Under the pieces are notes generated by a model. That model did no database searches. It was not told the DNA's origin and was given only the letters and a program-made list of their open reading frames with translations. Made by a program: the position numbers and the translations under genes. This document shows, piece by piece, positions 34,388 through 43,265 of a stretch of 45,586 bases of DNA. The stretch's first letter is position 1. Each line of letters begins with the position of its first letter. Origin of the DNA: Magnetococcales bacterium (GTDB lineage Bacteria; Pseudomonadota; Magnetococcia; Magnetococcales; JADFYX01); contig JADFZS010000031.1 of assembly GCA_015232405.1 (NCBI GenBank), forward strand, positions 1 to 45,586. The letters are read 5' to 3'.

Positions 34388-37300
34388 ATATTCCCAATCA
34401 CTTTTTGCAACTCGCCTATAACGTTTTCACTCTCGTTTGTCATTTCATCTAAAAGTGCCAATAGCTTGTCTTGTTGATTGTTTATTATAAGTTCTTCAAG
34501 TTGGTCACATAGCTCTCCCAACCTTGTGGCACCGAACTGTTTTGCCATGCCCTTTAGTTTATGGGCAGCCTGTTTCACTTCAGATAAATTATTCTCTTCA
34601 ATGCCATTTTTTATGACCTTCAACTGCTTTGGCAGACGATTGATAAATCGGTCGATGATTTTGTCACTTCTGGGGCCAACCTGCTCCTTATAGTCCATAA
34701 GGGCATCAACATCAAAAGCAGGTAGATTTTTTTTGGGGAGTTTTGTATAAGAGCACCATTTTTCAATCATCTTTTGTAGATCACTAGCCTGAATAGGTTT
34801 GGCTAGATAGTCATCCATACCTACTGAGAGACAGTGTTCTCTGTCATCTGCCATGGCTTTGGCTGTAAGAGCTACAATTGGCAGGCGTGCAGATCCTTCG
34901 TTGCTCTGTTCAATTTCCCTTGTTTTTATGGTTGTCTCATAACCATCAAGCCCTGGCATGTGACAATCCATAAAGACCAAATCATATGTTTTTTGCTCCA
35001 TAAATTGCAGAGCTTCTTCACCATTCTTCGCCCAGTCGGCTTGATAACCAAGATTATGTAGCATCTCTATTGCTACCTCGGCGTTGATATCGCTATCTTC
35101 AACAATCAAAAGTTTGCAGGGATATTTTGGATTAGCGAATTTTTTGGCAATTTTGGTTTTAACATCTTTTTCTTTTGATTTCTTGCCATGGTCAGTTTTA
35201 TGTAAAACATCAAAAATAGAGTTGTACAATATTGATCTACGTACCGGTTTTCGCAACAATATTTTTAAATTTTCGGTGTTGTTGAGAATTGGCTCTTCAT
35301 GGTCGGCAACTGATGACAGAAGAATAACGGGAATTTTTGCCAGGTTAGGCTCTTTTGCCATATATTCAGCAAGCTCTACTCCGCTCATACCAGGCATCAT
35401 GTGGTCCATCAATATCAGGTCAAACTGTCTTTTGTTTTTATCCGCCTCTGATAGCTTTTGTTGAGCCATTATTGCATCTACGGCCTCTTCACATTCCAAA
35501 CCCCACAAATGCACATATTCTCTGGCAATCTCGCGGTTTATTTCATTATCATCAACAATAAGTATACGGGTCTGGGATAACTTGCTGCTGCTTTCATTCT
35601 CTATGGCTTTATTTTCGTGACTGATAATCGCACTGTCATCCCTGAGAAAAGCAATTTCAAACCAGAATGTAGAGCCTCTGCCAAGGGAGCTTTCAAGCCC
35701 TAATTTACCACCCAATAGATCCACCAACCGTTTGACAATTGCCAAACCCAGGCCGGTACCACCAAAGTTTCTGCTTGTGGAGCTATCGCCCTGTACAAAA
35801 GGTTCAAATAGACCCTCCTGAATCTCACGGGGTATACCAGCACCTGTATCTTTAACCTCAATACGAATATTGATCATCTCATCAGTGCGGTTTTTTTCAA
35901 TAACGTTTACCATCACGCTTCCCTGTTTGGTAAATTTTATTGCATTACCAATCAGGTTTACCATCACCTGACGAAGACGGCTGATATCGCCAATAATACC
36001 GGGGGGCATATCAACAGGTCTAAAACGCAGGGCCAGGTCTAGCTGTTTTTTGCCAGATTCAATAAAAAATGCATCCATCACACCCTCTATCATATCCCGC
36101 AGATCAAAAGACTTTTCCACCAAATCCAGCTTTCCCGCCTCAATTTTGGAAAGATCCAAAATATCATTGATAATGTGGAGTAGGGACTCTCCAGAGCGGT
36201 AGATAACATCGGTATAACGTTTTTGCTGGTTATCTAAACTGGTAGTCAACAACATTTCAGCCATACCCAATACACCATTCATCGGGGTACGGATTTCATG
36301 GCTCATTGTGGCTAAAAATTCACTTTTTGATTTTGCACTCTCTTTAGCCTGTTCCAGGGCTTCTGACAGAGCTACATTTTGGATCTGCAGATTATTTTTA
36401 GCACTGTTTAACTCAGCGGTTCTTCTGTTAATTATATCTTCCAGTGAAAGGTTGAGGTCAGCTAGCTCTTGCCGTGATCGCAACAGTCGTTGCAGCATGG
36501 TCTTCATAGAGTGGCCCAAGGTTGATATCTCATCATTACCAATTAAGGGGATATCAACATTTTCATTGCCAGCTGTTACCTGATCGGCAACCTTGGTAAG
36601 CTCCCTGATTGGGCTGGTAAGACGTTTGGCAACTAAAACAGTGAGCAATGTTAACAGTATCACACTAAATGCAATTAGAATTAACAGACGGCTACGGAGT
36701 ATATCTGAACTTTTTTGTAGCTCAGAAAGTTTGGCAACAGCTCCCAACACAAGATGGTGATCTGGTTTGTTCCATTCTGAAAAATGAAAATGGGCCAAAG
36801 CTATCCCCAGCTCCTTGTCAGGGAATATTCTTCGGTAGGGGATGGTCTCATGGTTTGGACCGTTCGCCCATTGGCTATAAGTGGAAAAATCATCATCAAT
36901 TTTGGCCTGTTTGTTAAACTCAAAAGCCAGACGTTTGTTCTCATCGGGATGAATAATATAATCACCTCTACTATTGGCAAGAAAGTAGTAGATGTTTGGT
37001 GGTGGGTTTAGTAATGAGTGGCTTAAAAGCTCAAAATCAACACTGATGATAACTATACCAAAAGTCTCTTTAAAATAGCCCTCAACCGGCATTGCAACAC
37101 GCATTACAGTTGTAGGTGGATAGCTTATTTTGCCGTTTTCACGATTAAGATTAACCTTGGAAAAATAGAGCTGCCCTTTGCCGACGTTCATTGCTTCTTC
37201 AAAATATTTACGTTGGGCTTTTTGTTGTAACTCATCAGTGGTAACAGTTTCCAACATGGAGTCAAGTCGATCAACTCGCACTATCTCCATACCTCTGTTT

Positions 37301-37674
37301 TGCTTACCTATTAATCTTATTTTGGCATATTCAGGCCGTTGCTCCATTATGGTGGAAAAACGTCTGGCTAAACGTTGTTGCCAGAGTTCGGAGGTCATGT
37401 TCTGCTCTTCATCATATCCTTCATTGTTGTCAGCACGGATGATACCAGCAACTGCATCACTTTTTGCCAGATTACGCAGATCTTTTACTACCGTTGTCAT
37501 TCTATTGTGAAGTACCGCTTTTTCCCTGGCTAATTCATCACCAAGTCGGGCCAGGGCCTGTTTTTGCAAAAGATCATCGGAGCTGTTAAATGATAGCAGC
37601 CCGACCCCTAGCACTCCACATAAGGTAACGACCAGAGATATAAGGCCAAACTTTATTGGCAGGGAGAGTTTCAT
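34384..37674 (-). CDS. Membrane hybrid histidine kinase: sensor-HAMP-HisKA-HATPase-REC-REC-Hpt
   Basis: 1096 residues. TM1 (about 8-28), a ~300-residue periplasmic sensor region of double-Cache type, TM2 (about 329-350) and HAMP (351-403). After a coiled coil come HisKA with H459 in M-S-H-E-I-R-T-P, HATPase with N-L-I-G-N-A and G-G-T-G-L-G-L-A, REC1 with D757 (L-M-D-H-M-M-P), REC2 with D903 (F-M-D-C-H-M-P) and Hpt with H1038 (A-H-K-L-K-G). It is the membrane sensor of the operon. Its gene overlaps the preceding periplasmic repeat-protein gene by ATGA, which suggests that protein may feed its sensor domain. Confidence 0.95.
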   Translation of the reverse strand: MKLSLPIKFGLISLVVTLCGVLGVGLLSFNSSDDLLQKQALARLGDELAREKAVLHNRMTTVVKDLRNLAKSDAVAGIIRADNNEGYDEEQNMTSELWQQRLARRFSTIMEQRPEYAKIRLIGKQNRGMEIVRVDRLDSMLETVTTDELQQKAQRKYFEEAMNVGKGQLYFSKVNLNRENGKISYPPTTVMRVAMPVEGYFKETFGIVIISVDFELLSHSLLNPPPNIYYFLANSRGDYIIHPDENKRLAFEFNKQAKIDDDFSTYSQWANGPNHETIPYRRIFPDKELGIALAHFHFSEWNKPDHHLVLGAVAKLSELQKSSDILRSRLLILIAFSVILLTLLTVLVAKRLTSPIRELTKVADQVTAGNENVDIPLIGNDEISTLGHSMKTMLQRLLRSRQELADLNLSLEDIINRRTAELNSAKNNLQIQNVALSEALEQAKESAKSKSEFLATMSHEIRTPMNGVLGMAEMLLTTSLDNQQKRYTDVIYRSGESLLHIINDILDLSKIEAGKLDLVEKSFDLRDMIEGVMDAFFIESGKKQLDLALRFRPVDMPPGIIGDISRLRQVMVNLIGNAIKFTKQGSVMVNVIEKNRTDEMINIRIEVKDTGAGIPREIQEGLFEPFVQGDSSTSRNFGGTGLGLAIVKRLVDLLGGKLGLESSLGRGSTFWFEIAFLRDDSAIISHENKAIENESSSKLSQTRILIVDDNEINREIAREYVHLWGLECEEAVDAIMAQQKLSEADKNKRQFDLILMDHMMPGMSGVELAEYMAKEPNLAKIPVILLSSVADHEEPILNNTENLKILLRKPVRRSILYNSIFDVLHKTDHGKKSKEKDVKTKIAKKFANPKYPCKLLIVEDSDINAEVAIEMLHNLGYQADWAKNGEEALQFMEQKTYDLVFMDCHMPGLDGYETTIKTREIEQSNEGSARLPIVALTAKAMADDREHCLSVGMDDYLAKPIQASDLQKMIEKWCSYTKLPKKNLPAFDVDALMDYKEQVGPRSDKIIDRFINRLPKQLKVIKNGIEENNLSEVKQAAHKLKGMAKQFGATRLGELCDQLEELIINNQQDKLLALLDEMTNESENVIGELQKVIGNI

Positions 37675-39545
37675 AATCCGCCTCCTTTACTCTCTTGTTC
37701 ATGGTCCAACAAATCCAGCAAGATCATCTCTGTTAGTTGTAGTAGTTGCATAGAGTCACCAATGGTTCTATCTGTTGCAACTGTATCTGGTGCAACATGT
37801 TTGGTGATTCCAAAAAATAGTTTAAGGGATATCAGTTCAGCATGGGCCACGTTGATGATGTTGAAAACATCATTGGCGGTGACATTTTTTGCTATATTTG
37901 GTATAGGAGGTTTTTCAGAGGTTGCTCCTGCCCTTTTTTGTACTCTTTGTAGCAACTTTAAGATGTTGTGGGTATGGTGGACAAGATCTTCAAGTTTTGC
38001 TTTTTCCCGGTATTGGGGTAGAGGCATATTGTGTCTGTAGCCGAGATGCTCCATTATCTGGTTTAGTTCAGATAATATCTGGCTTGTCTGTCGATATATA
38101 TCCTTTGGCGCATAGCTATCTGTGCCTAAAATAGTATCGATAAGCTGGGAAAAATGCCAAACATTTTCATATACATCGCTGGGAGTTTTGTTCTCAACTT
38201 TTGTCGATGTTAGCTTTGTTAAATAATATTCTGTATCCTCAAAGCCAGCATGGCGATATATAATCTCCATCTCATAATCTAGCCTGACAGCCATTTCATA
38301 TACTTCTGTTGATGTTATGGCACGAAGTGGATATCTAGGGGTTGCAAGACCTCCCAAACTGTTTTGTCTGCGGAGTTGATCCACTTTATGAAGTGCATCT
38401 AGAGTTTTTTGATAGACATGTTTTGGTTGCAGTCCTGTTACTTTTGGTAAACTTTTTTGTTTACTTTTAATTCCCAAGTTTGCTCGGTATCTCTCCAACT
38501 CCTCCAGACTATGCAGAGTTACTGCGTATACATCGTCTGGGGTTTTAATCAATGATGTATGGTCTTGTTGCCTTAGGGTTCTAGTCAATGGAAATGTGGG
38601 CATCATCTGGGTGGCCCATTCAAGATTTTGAATTACATCATCGGGAGTTTTTCCTGGTTGAACAGGAGGTGTCTTGAAATATCTCTCAACACTTAGGCGG
38701 AACTTGATTCGTTGTAACTCTGCAATAACATTCTGCAGAGCATCATATACTTTTGTTGGGGTAATAACCTTTTTTTCAATCACAGGAACTTCGGCTGGAG
38801 ATATCCACAGGTTTTTTTCTGCCTTTGCTATTCTGGTCAACAGTTTGTAGGCAGATTTCAGGGCATGGTTGGGATGTTTGCCAGTGGTTTTTTTAGGCTT
38901 TTTTATATCTATTGGTAGGTTTTGAGTTTGTCGTAAAAAACGTACAAGATCAACAATATGTTGGCTCTGCGCATAGACATCTGCTGGGTTGAACCCTCTG
39001 ACTCCCAAGACTGGATCCAGTGCTAAAGATATTTCCCATAAATTTCTGTATACATCGTTAGTATCTTTTCGTTGTGTTGAATGTTGTGTCGGTAGCAGAA
39101 TATCAAAAAGATCCCCCCCTTTTAGTTCAATCAACAGTTTCATTTCATCCACAAGACGGGTTACAGTATCAAAAATTCCATCATTGTTTATATGTCTTGC
39201 AGGATAGGGAGGTATTGATATCTCTCCTAGTTTATGGTTAACACGCAAACGGTTTATCTTTGCTAGAACCTCAAGGGCTTTTTGCATTATGTGTCGAGGT
39301 TCTTTTGCTGTTTGTGTCGCCACCAATGGCCAAGGATTGTTGATTTTCTCCCCTTGACGAAATTTTTCAGTATATTTTTCCAAAATCAATGTCAGGTGAT
39401 AGACGTCTGCGGGAGTTTTTTCTGCTACTGGTGCAGCATAAGCTTGTGGTTTAAAAGCAATAAACGTAATTATCAGCAGAATAAAAAGGTAAGCTGGTAA
39501 CTTTACTCTTTCGTTTATTTTACAAGGGTACTTATGGTCAAACAT
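37671..39545 (-). CDS. Secreted repeat protein with a duplicated ~290-residue body
   Basis: 624 residues from the ATG at 39545 (GGAG 8 bases upstream). Signal peptide (about 18-37 hydrophobic, ending A-Y-A-A). The rest is built of helical units beginning with a P-x-D-V-Y-like start (T-P-A-D-V-Y, N-P-A-D-V-Y, T-P-D-D-V-Y, T-P-S-D-V-Y, A-P-K-D-I-Y) and followed by heptad-like leucines. Residues about 44-334 and 335-624 align along their length: P-Y-P-A-R-H-I with P-R-Y-P-L-R-A-I, V-Y-R-N-L-W with V-Y-E-N-V-W. No cysteine or enzymatic motif is seen in the mature part. Not recognised; position before the membrane kinase suggests a periplasmic sensor accessory. Confidence 0.8.
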   Translation of the reverse strand: MFDHKYPCKINERVKLPAYLFILLIITFIAFKPQAYAAPVAEKTPADVYHLTLILEKYTEKFRQGEKINNPWPLVATQTAKEPRHIMQKALEVLAKINRLRVNHKLGEISIPPYPARHINNDGIFDTVTRLVDEMKLLIELKGGDLFDILLPTQHSTQRKDTNDVYRNLWEISLALDPVLGVRGFNPADVYAQSQHIVDLVRFLRQTQNLPIDIKKPKKTTGKHPNHALKSAYKLLTRIAKAEKNLWISPAEVPVIEKKVITPTKVYDALQNVIAELQRIKFRLSVERYFKTPPVQPGKTPDDVIQNLEWATQMMPTFPLTRTLRQQDHTSLIKTPDDVYAVTLHSLEELERYRANLGIKSKQKSLPKVTGLQPKHVYQKTLDALHKVDQLRRQNSLGGLATPRYPLRAITSTEVYEMAVRLDYEMEIIYRHAGFEDTEYYLTKLTSTKVENKTPSDVYENVWHFSQLIDTILGTDSYAPKDIYRQTSQILSELNQIMEHLGYRHNMPLPQYREKAKLEDLVHHTHNILKLLQRVQKRAGATSEKPPIPNIAKNVTANDVFNIINVAHAELISLKLFFGITKHVAPDTVATDRTIGDSMQLLQLTEMILLDLLDHEQESKGGGL

Positions 39546-39573
39546 TTTTGATCTCCAAACAAAGCACAAATTA

Positions 39574-40170
39574 TCAGCTGTATAATTTCACACCTAGATT
39601 TTCTGACTGTTTACGTATCAAAGACTCTAAACGTTCGGTTGGAATTGGCTTTTGAAAAACAGACATACCAGCTGGTAGGCCTCCTTGCATGTCGATCTCT
39701 TCATTATCCAAAGCTGTTACCACAACAATGGGGGTGTTGACTAACTCCTCTCTTTTTCGCAAACGATGGATCATTTGAAAACCATCCATATCGGGCATGG
39801 CCAGATCGGTAATAATTAAATCTGGCGTACATTTACCAATTGATATCAGTGCATCAAAACCACTTTTAGCCGTCATAAGGTTGATTGGAATGGACCATGA
39901 ATTAACCATGGTTTCATATAGTGAAATGATTATTGAGTCATCATCAACAACCAATAGAGTGATGGACTCTTTGTCTTCTCTTGGTTTAAGAGTGGCTTGA
40001 CGTTGTTGCAGAATAGCATCGACTGATTGTTTAGAAATACGTCGGTGACCACCGGCTGTTTTCCAGCCGTTAATTATCCCTTTTTCAGCCCATCCTTTAA
40101 TAGTTGTAGGCGCAACCCCCAACACTTTTGCGGCATGGCTGGTTGAAAAGTACATATCTTGATTTGACAC
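39574..40170 (-). CDS. DNA-binding response regulator: BldC/MerR-like HTH followed by REC
   Basis: 198 residues. An N-terminal winged helix (about 5-55: A-A-K-V-L-G-V-A-P-T-T-I-K-G-W then G-G-H-R-R-I at 40-45) of the excisionase/MerR-like type seen in BldC. The C-terminal REC domain (70-198) has D-D-D, phospho-acceptor D121 in T-D-L-A-M-P-D-M-D-G, V-T-A-L and K174. Order is the reverse of usual response regulators. It heads the signalling operon. An array of 9-bp repeats lies 43 bases before its ATG. BldC binds direct repeats head to tail, so this protein is the natural candidate to bind that array. No sensor kinase is fused; the Hpt domains downstream are likely phosphate donors. Confidence 0.9.
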   Translation of the reverse strand: MSNQDMYFSTSHAAKVLGVAPTTIKGWAEKGIINGWKTAGGHRRISKQSVDAILQQRQATLKPREDKESITLLVVDDDSIIISLYETMVNSWSIPINLMTAKSGFDALISIGKCTPDLIITDLAMPDMDGFQMIHRLRKREELVNTPIVVVTALDNEEIDMQGGLPAGMSVFQKPIPTERLESLIRKQSENLGVKLYS

Positions 40171-40408
40171 TTTTAATAAACCTCAATAATTAACCTAAAA
40201 AAAAGATTTAAAACGACATAATCGACAAAATCGTCTAAAACAACATAAACGACCAAATCGACAAAAACGACAAAATCGGCAGTTATGCTAGCAAACATTA
40301 TTACCAAAAGCAAAAATTTTTATGTAACCTGTAAATATTCTCTATATTCTCGTAAACTTAGGGTTTGTGTAGATAGTGGACTAACAATAGTAACGAGAAG
40401 GGTGAACC
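40171..40408. other. Divergent intergenic region with the repeat array
   Basis: 238 bases between the HTH-REC gene (minus) and the exported protein gene (plus). Besides the repeat array at 40214-40280 it is AT-rich. No clear promoter hexamers were marked. Confidence 0.5.
40214..40280. repeat. Array of eight 9-bp tandem direct repeats, consensus CGACAAAAT
   Basis: Units start at 40214, 40223, 40232, 40241, 40250, 40259, 40268 and 40277, all exactly 9 bases apart. First four bases are CGAC, CGAC, CGTC, CAAC, CGAC, CGAC, CGAC, CGGC; the remaining five are A/T-rich. The last unit is degenerate after CGGCA. The regular 9-bp step, close to one helical turn, suggests cooperative head-to-tail binding by a protein such as the adjacent HTH-REC. 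Confidence 0.9.
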
Positions 40409-40954
40409 GTGGTTTTGACAATTTCTAAGAGCCAAACAGCAGTTTTTGTTGGTATTTTTATTATTTTACTGGTTATTATCGGTGTCTCATTGACCAACAG
40501 TCAGGCTGAAGGTCGCGCACCAAATAGCAAAGATTGCAACAATGTTCTTGAAGTTGCATCTCTTCTACCTCCCCACATCACAGCATATTTCGGCATGGAT
40601 AGTTTAACCAATGTAGAGAACATTAGAGGAGACTTGAACAGAAGCCTGTCTCAGCTATTGGCCCAGAATAAAGAGAGGTTTTCTTGGAAATCCATAGATT
40701 TTGATGAGATTTTACTTGAGTGCCAACTTGCGTGGCGGAAGAACAAAGTAGAACTTTTTAAAAAAATTCAGATTCGGGCCAATCTTTTGTCGCCAGCTTT
40801 AGATGACATTAAAGCCAACTATCCTAATATATCGAGTGTAGAAGCTGGACAATGGTTGGGTGAGGGGTTTCGTAGCTCACAAATCAAACGCTATAAAGAT
40901 AGAGGTATGACACCATTCCAAGCCCGTTTAGAAAAAATGCGTAATAAAAAGTGA
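40409..40954 (+). CDS. Exported or membrane-anchored hypothetical protein
   Basis: 181 residues from a GTG behind GGGTG. One N-terminal hydrophobic helix (about 10-29) followed by A-E-G, either a signal peptide or an anchor. The rest is helical and polar, with two cysteines (K-D-C-N-N and L-L-E-C-Q). Not recognised. It is divergent from the HTH-REC gene and may be a target of the shared repeat array. Confidence 0.65.
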   Translation: MVLTISKSQTAVFVGIFIILLVIIGVSLTNSQAEGRAPNSKDCNNVLEVASLLPPHITAYFGMDSLTNVENIRGDLNRSLSQLLAQNKERFSWKSIDFDEILLECQLAWRKNKVELFKKIQIRANLLSPALDDIKANYPNISSVEAGQWLGEGFRSSQIKRYKDRGMTPFQARLEKMRNKK

Positions 40955-40991
40955 AGAACCCTACCTCAATGATCTTTGTAGCTTTGACTAT

Positions 40992-41735
40992 ATGTTGATC
41001 TCTTCACAACTATTTGAGTTTTTTATTGTTGGTCTTCTAACATCAACACACTGCCTTATCATGTGTGGGGGAATTGTTGGTGCTCTTACCATTAGCCTGC
41101 CCATCAAAACCCGCCAGGATGCAGGGTCACTTTTTAACTTTTTGGTGACCTATAGCATAGGCAGAATATTGAGTTATGCCATAGCCGGGTTTCTTGCAGG
41201 TCTGTTTGGGGAGTTGTTGGTCAACTATTTTAGTCTTCATGAGAGACATTCGCAAATACTGTTTACCTTGAGCACCTTCATTCTGGTTGGTATCGGCATG
41301 TACATAGCAGGTTGGTTGCCTGAATTTGCTCGTCTGGAAAAGCTTGGTTCCAGGTTGTGGAGGCATATTGAACCAATTGCCCAGTCATTACTGCCTGTTA
41401 GGAGTAAAACACAGGCTCTGTTTTTGGGCTTTCTTTGGGGTTGGCTACCTTGTGGAATGACCTATTCTGTATTAATATGGTCTGCTCTACTAGGGGATGC
41501 TCTTTTGGGAGCACTGGCTATGGCGATCTTCGGCTTGGGCACTGTACCGGGAATTCTCGTAGCTAGCTATTTTTCTGGACGTTTTCATATGTTCCAGAAA
41601 AAAGGTTTGAAAAGAGGGCTGGGAATTCTAATTATTATGCTAGCCTTGGTTTTTGGTCTGTTTGGAGTACCGAATCATTCCGACCGCCACGGGTTTAACG
41701 ATGGTATGGGCAAAGGGTCTTCTTACAACCAATGA
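40992..41735 (+). CDS. DsbD_2/UreH-like membrane protein
   Basis: 247 residues, about six helices, with S-T-H-C-L-I-M-C-G-G near residue 20 and a second cysteine in W-L-P-C-G-M-T-Y. It is a paralogue of the protein at 28105-28767. A histidine/glycine-rich tail (S-D-R-H-G-F-N-D-G-M-G) ends it. Role not known: thiol or metal transport is inferred from the cysteines. The ATG at 40992 has a weak ribosome site. It precedes a sigma-54 activator gene by 25 bases. Confidence 0.78.
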   Translation: MLISSQLFEFFIVGLLTSTHCLIMCGGIVGALTISLPIKTRQDAGSLFNFLVTYSIGRILSYAIAGFLAGLFGELLVNYFSLHERHSQILFTLSTFILVGIGMYIAGWLPEFARLEKLGSRLWRHIEPIAQSLLPVRSKTQALFLGFLWGWLPCGMTYSVLIWSALLGDALLGALAMAIFGLGTVPGILVASYFSGRFHMFQKKGLKRGLGILIIMLALVFGLFGVPNHSDRHGFNDGMGKGSSYNQ

Positions 41736-41760
41736 TCACAACATGTAATGGTAAAAGATA

Positions 41761-42726
41761 ATGGTTGACCAAGAACAGTTCCTCGGTGAATCACCTGAAT
41801 TTATGGCAGTACTCCGTGCTGCCGGGTTGGTTGCTCCAACTGATGCAACAGTGCTTGTCTCTGGTGAATCTGGCACGGGCAAGGAGTTGCTCTCTAAATA
41901 TATCCACCGTCATAGCCGTCGTAGTGGTGAGCCATGGATCACCATCAACTGTGCTGCTCTACCTGAAACATTGGCAGAGTCAGAGCTATTTGGTCACGCC
42001 AAAGGGGCTTTTACAGGGGCAACGATACATAAAAAAGGTTGGGTGCAGGCGGCAGATGGTGGAACCCTCTTTCTAGATGAAATATCAGAATTGCCAATTT
42101 CCATACAGGCAAAGCTTTTACGCCTGTTGGAGTCAGGGGACTGTCAGGGTGTTGGTCATTCACGCATTTCCAAGGTAGATGTAAGGATTATCGCTGCCAC
42201 CAATAAATATCTACCCGATCTAGTTAAAAAAGGGCTTTTCCGTGAGGATCTCTACTACCGTTTAAATATAGTTCCTTTAGAGCTGCCCCCTTTAAGAGAG
42301 CGTTTACTTGATTTACCTCTATTGACTAAAACTTTTCTTGAAACTGTCGCCAATAAAAATAGTTCTCCCCTAACCTCTATATCTAAAAGTACCATGGCTG
42401 TTTTAAACAGTTACTCCTGGCCTGGAAATATTAGAGAGTTAAGAAATTTTTGCGAGAGAGTTGCAATACTCCATGCTGGTGGTGAAGTAAAAGTGGAAAA
42501 TATTCCTTGGGAGATGCGACAAGAGAGTAATGCTGATGCTAACCAGACAATGGGTGGTCTTTTTACCCTACCCAATGAAGGGTTGGATTTTTTGCAGATG
42601 GAACGCGATCTCATTGGTCAGGCACTGCAACGAACCAATGGTAATAAAAGTAGGGCAGCGCGGTTATTGGGATTTTCCCGTGATACCTTCCTCTATCGGA
42701 TAAAAAAATTCTCTATTCTCAGCTAA
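41761..42726 (+). CDS. Sigma-54-dependent transcriptional activator without sensor domain
   Basis: 321 residues. The AAA+ domain begins almost at residue 1 (about 6-230): Walker A G-E-S-G-T-G-K-E, the sigma-54 contact loop G-A-F-T-G-A, Walker B T-L-F-L-D-E, and R-E-D-L-Y-Y-R-L. A C-terminal Fis-type HTH (about 283-317: N-K-S-R-A-A-R-L-L-G-F-S-R-D-T-F) follows. There is no N-terminal receiver, GAF or PAS, so like PspF it should be regulated by a separate protein. No sigma-54 promoter was found nearby, so the target is unknown. Confidence 0.92.
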   Translation: MVDQEQFLGESPEFMAVLRAAGLVAPTDATVLVSGESGTGKELLSKYIHRHSRRSGEPWITINCAALPETLAESELFGHAKGAFTGATIHKKGWVQAADGGTLFLDEISELPISIQAKLLRLLESGDCQGVGHSRISKVDVRIIAATNKYLPDLVKKGLFREDLYYRLNIVPLELPPLRERLLDLPLLTKTFLETVANKNSSPLTSISKSTMAVLNSYSWPGNIRELRNFCERVAILHAGGEVKVENIPWEMRQESNADANQTMGGLFTLPNEGLDFLQMERDLIGQALQRTNGNKSRAARLLGFSRDTFLYRIKKFSILS

Positions 42727-42774
42727 AAAATGGCCAAAAAACATCTACAACTGGCGAGCCTAAGCAGCCCAATA

Positions 42775-42805
42775 ATGTTAAATGAGTACCGCTTATATTT
42801 AACAT
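42775..42805. other. Inverted repeat between convergent units
   Basis: Perfect 9-base arms ATGTTAAAT (42775-42783) and ATTTAACAT (42797-42805), 13-base loop. There is no T tract, so it is not a standard terminator. It lies between the sigma-54 activator and exbD. Confidence 0.4.
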
Positions 42806-42821
42806 AGCTGGTTATTGGTTT

Positions 42822-42850
42822 GCCCTAAAAAAAAAGTGGGGTTATACCCT
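42822..42850 (-). terminator. Weak candidate terminator after exbD
   Basis: On the minus strand GGGT-ATA-ACCC followed three bases later by a run of nine T. The stem is only four pairs, so this is a weak call. Confidence 0.35.
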
Positions 42851-42851
42851 C

Positions 42852-43265
42852 CTATTTTATCGGGGCTGTAGCAAAGGCAATTCGTTGAATGCCGCTTAGT
42901 TGAGCAACAGATAGCAACTGGGCAATTTTTTTGTAGGGTGTTTCGCCATCTCCTCCCAACCGCAGCACAGCTTCTGGTTTATCATTAAATATTTGTGACA
43001 GTTCAGTTGGTAGTTTTTCTAAAGATACAGCTTTGCCATCCAACAACATAGTGCCATCTATATATACAACAAGATCAACTACATTTTTTTCCACATCTGT
43101 TGGTGCTGCTACTTTGGGTAGCTCAACCTTTAAGGCTTTTGCCATGATGGGGGCAGCTATTATAAAAATTACCAGCAAAACCAACATTACATCCACTAAT
43201 GGCGTAACATTTATCTCCACCAAGGGTTGGTCTGGGTCGCTACTGTTTATCACGCCCCCAGCCAC
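42852..43265 (-). CDS. exbD: Biopolymer transport protein ExbD
   Basis: 137 residues from a GTG sharing one base with the exbB stop (TAGTG). The short cytoplasmic start I-N-V-T-P-L-V-D-V-M-L-V-L-L-V-I-F contains the functional membrane aspartate (D in L-V-D-V-M), followed by the periplasmic domain. With ExbB it forms the proton-driven motor that energises TonB. Confidence 0.93.
   Translation of the reverse strand: MAGGVINSSDPDQPLVEINVTPLVDVMLVLLVIFIIAAPIMAKALKVELPKVAAPTDVEKNVVDLVVYIDGTMLLDGKAVSLEKLPTELSQIFNDKPEAVLRLGGDGETPYKKIAQLLSVAQLSGIQRIAFATAPIK

Noticed and set aside
40214..40280. Repeat array as a CRISPR or plasmid-type origin
   Set aside because: The units are 9 bases and contiguous, with no spacers. 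No Rep protein is nearby, while a BldC-like regulator is adjacent, so an operator array fits better.
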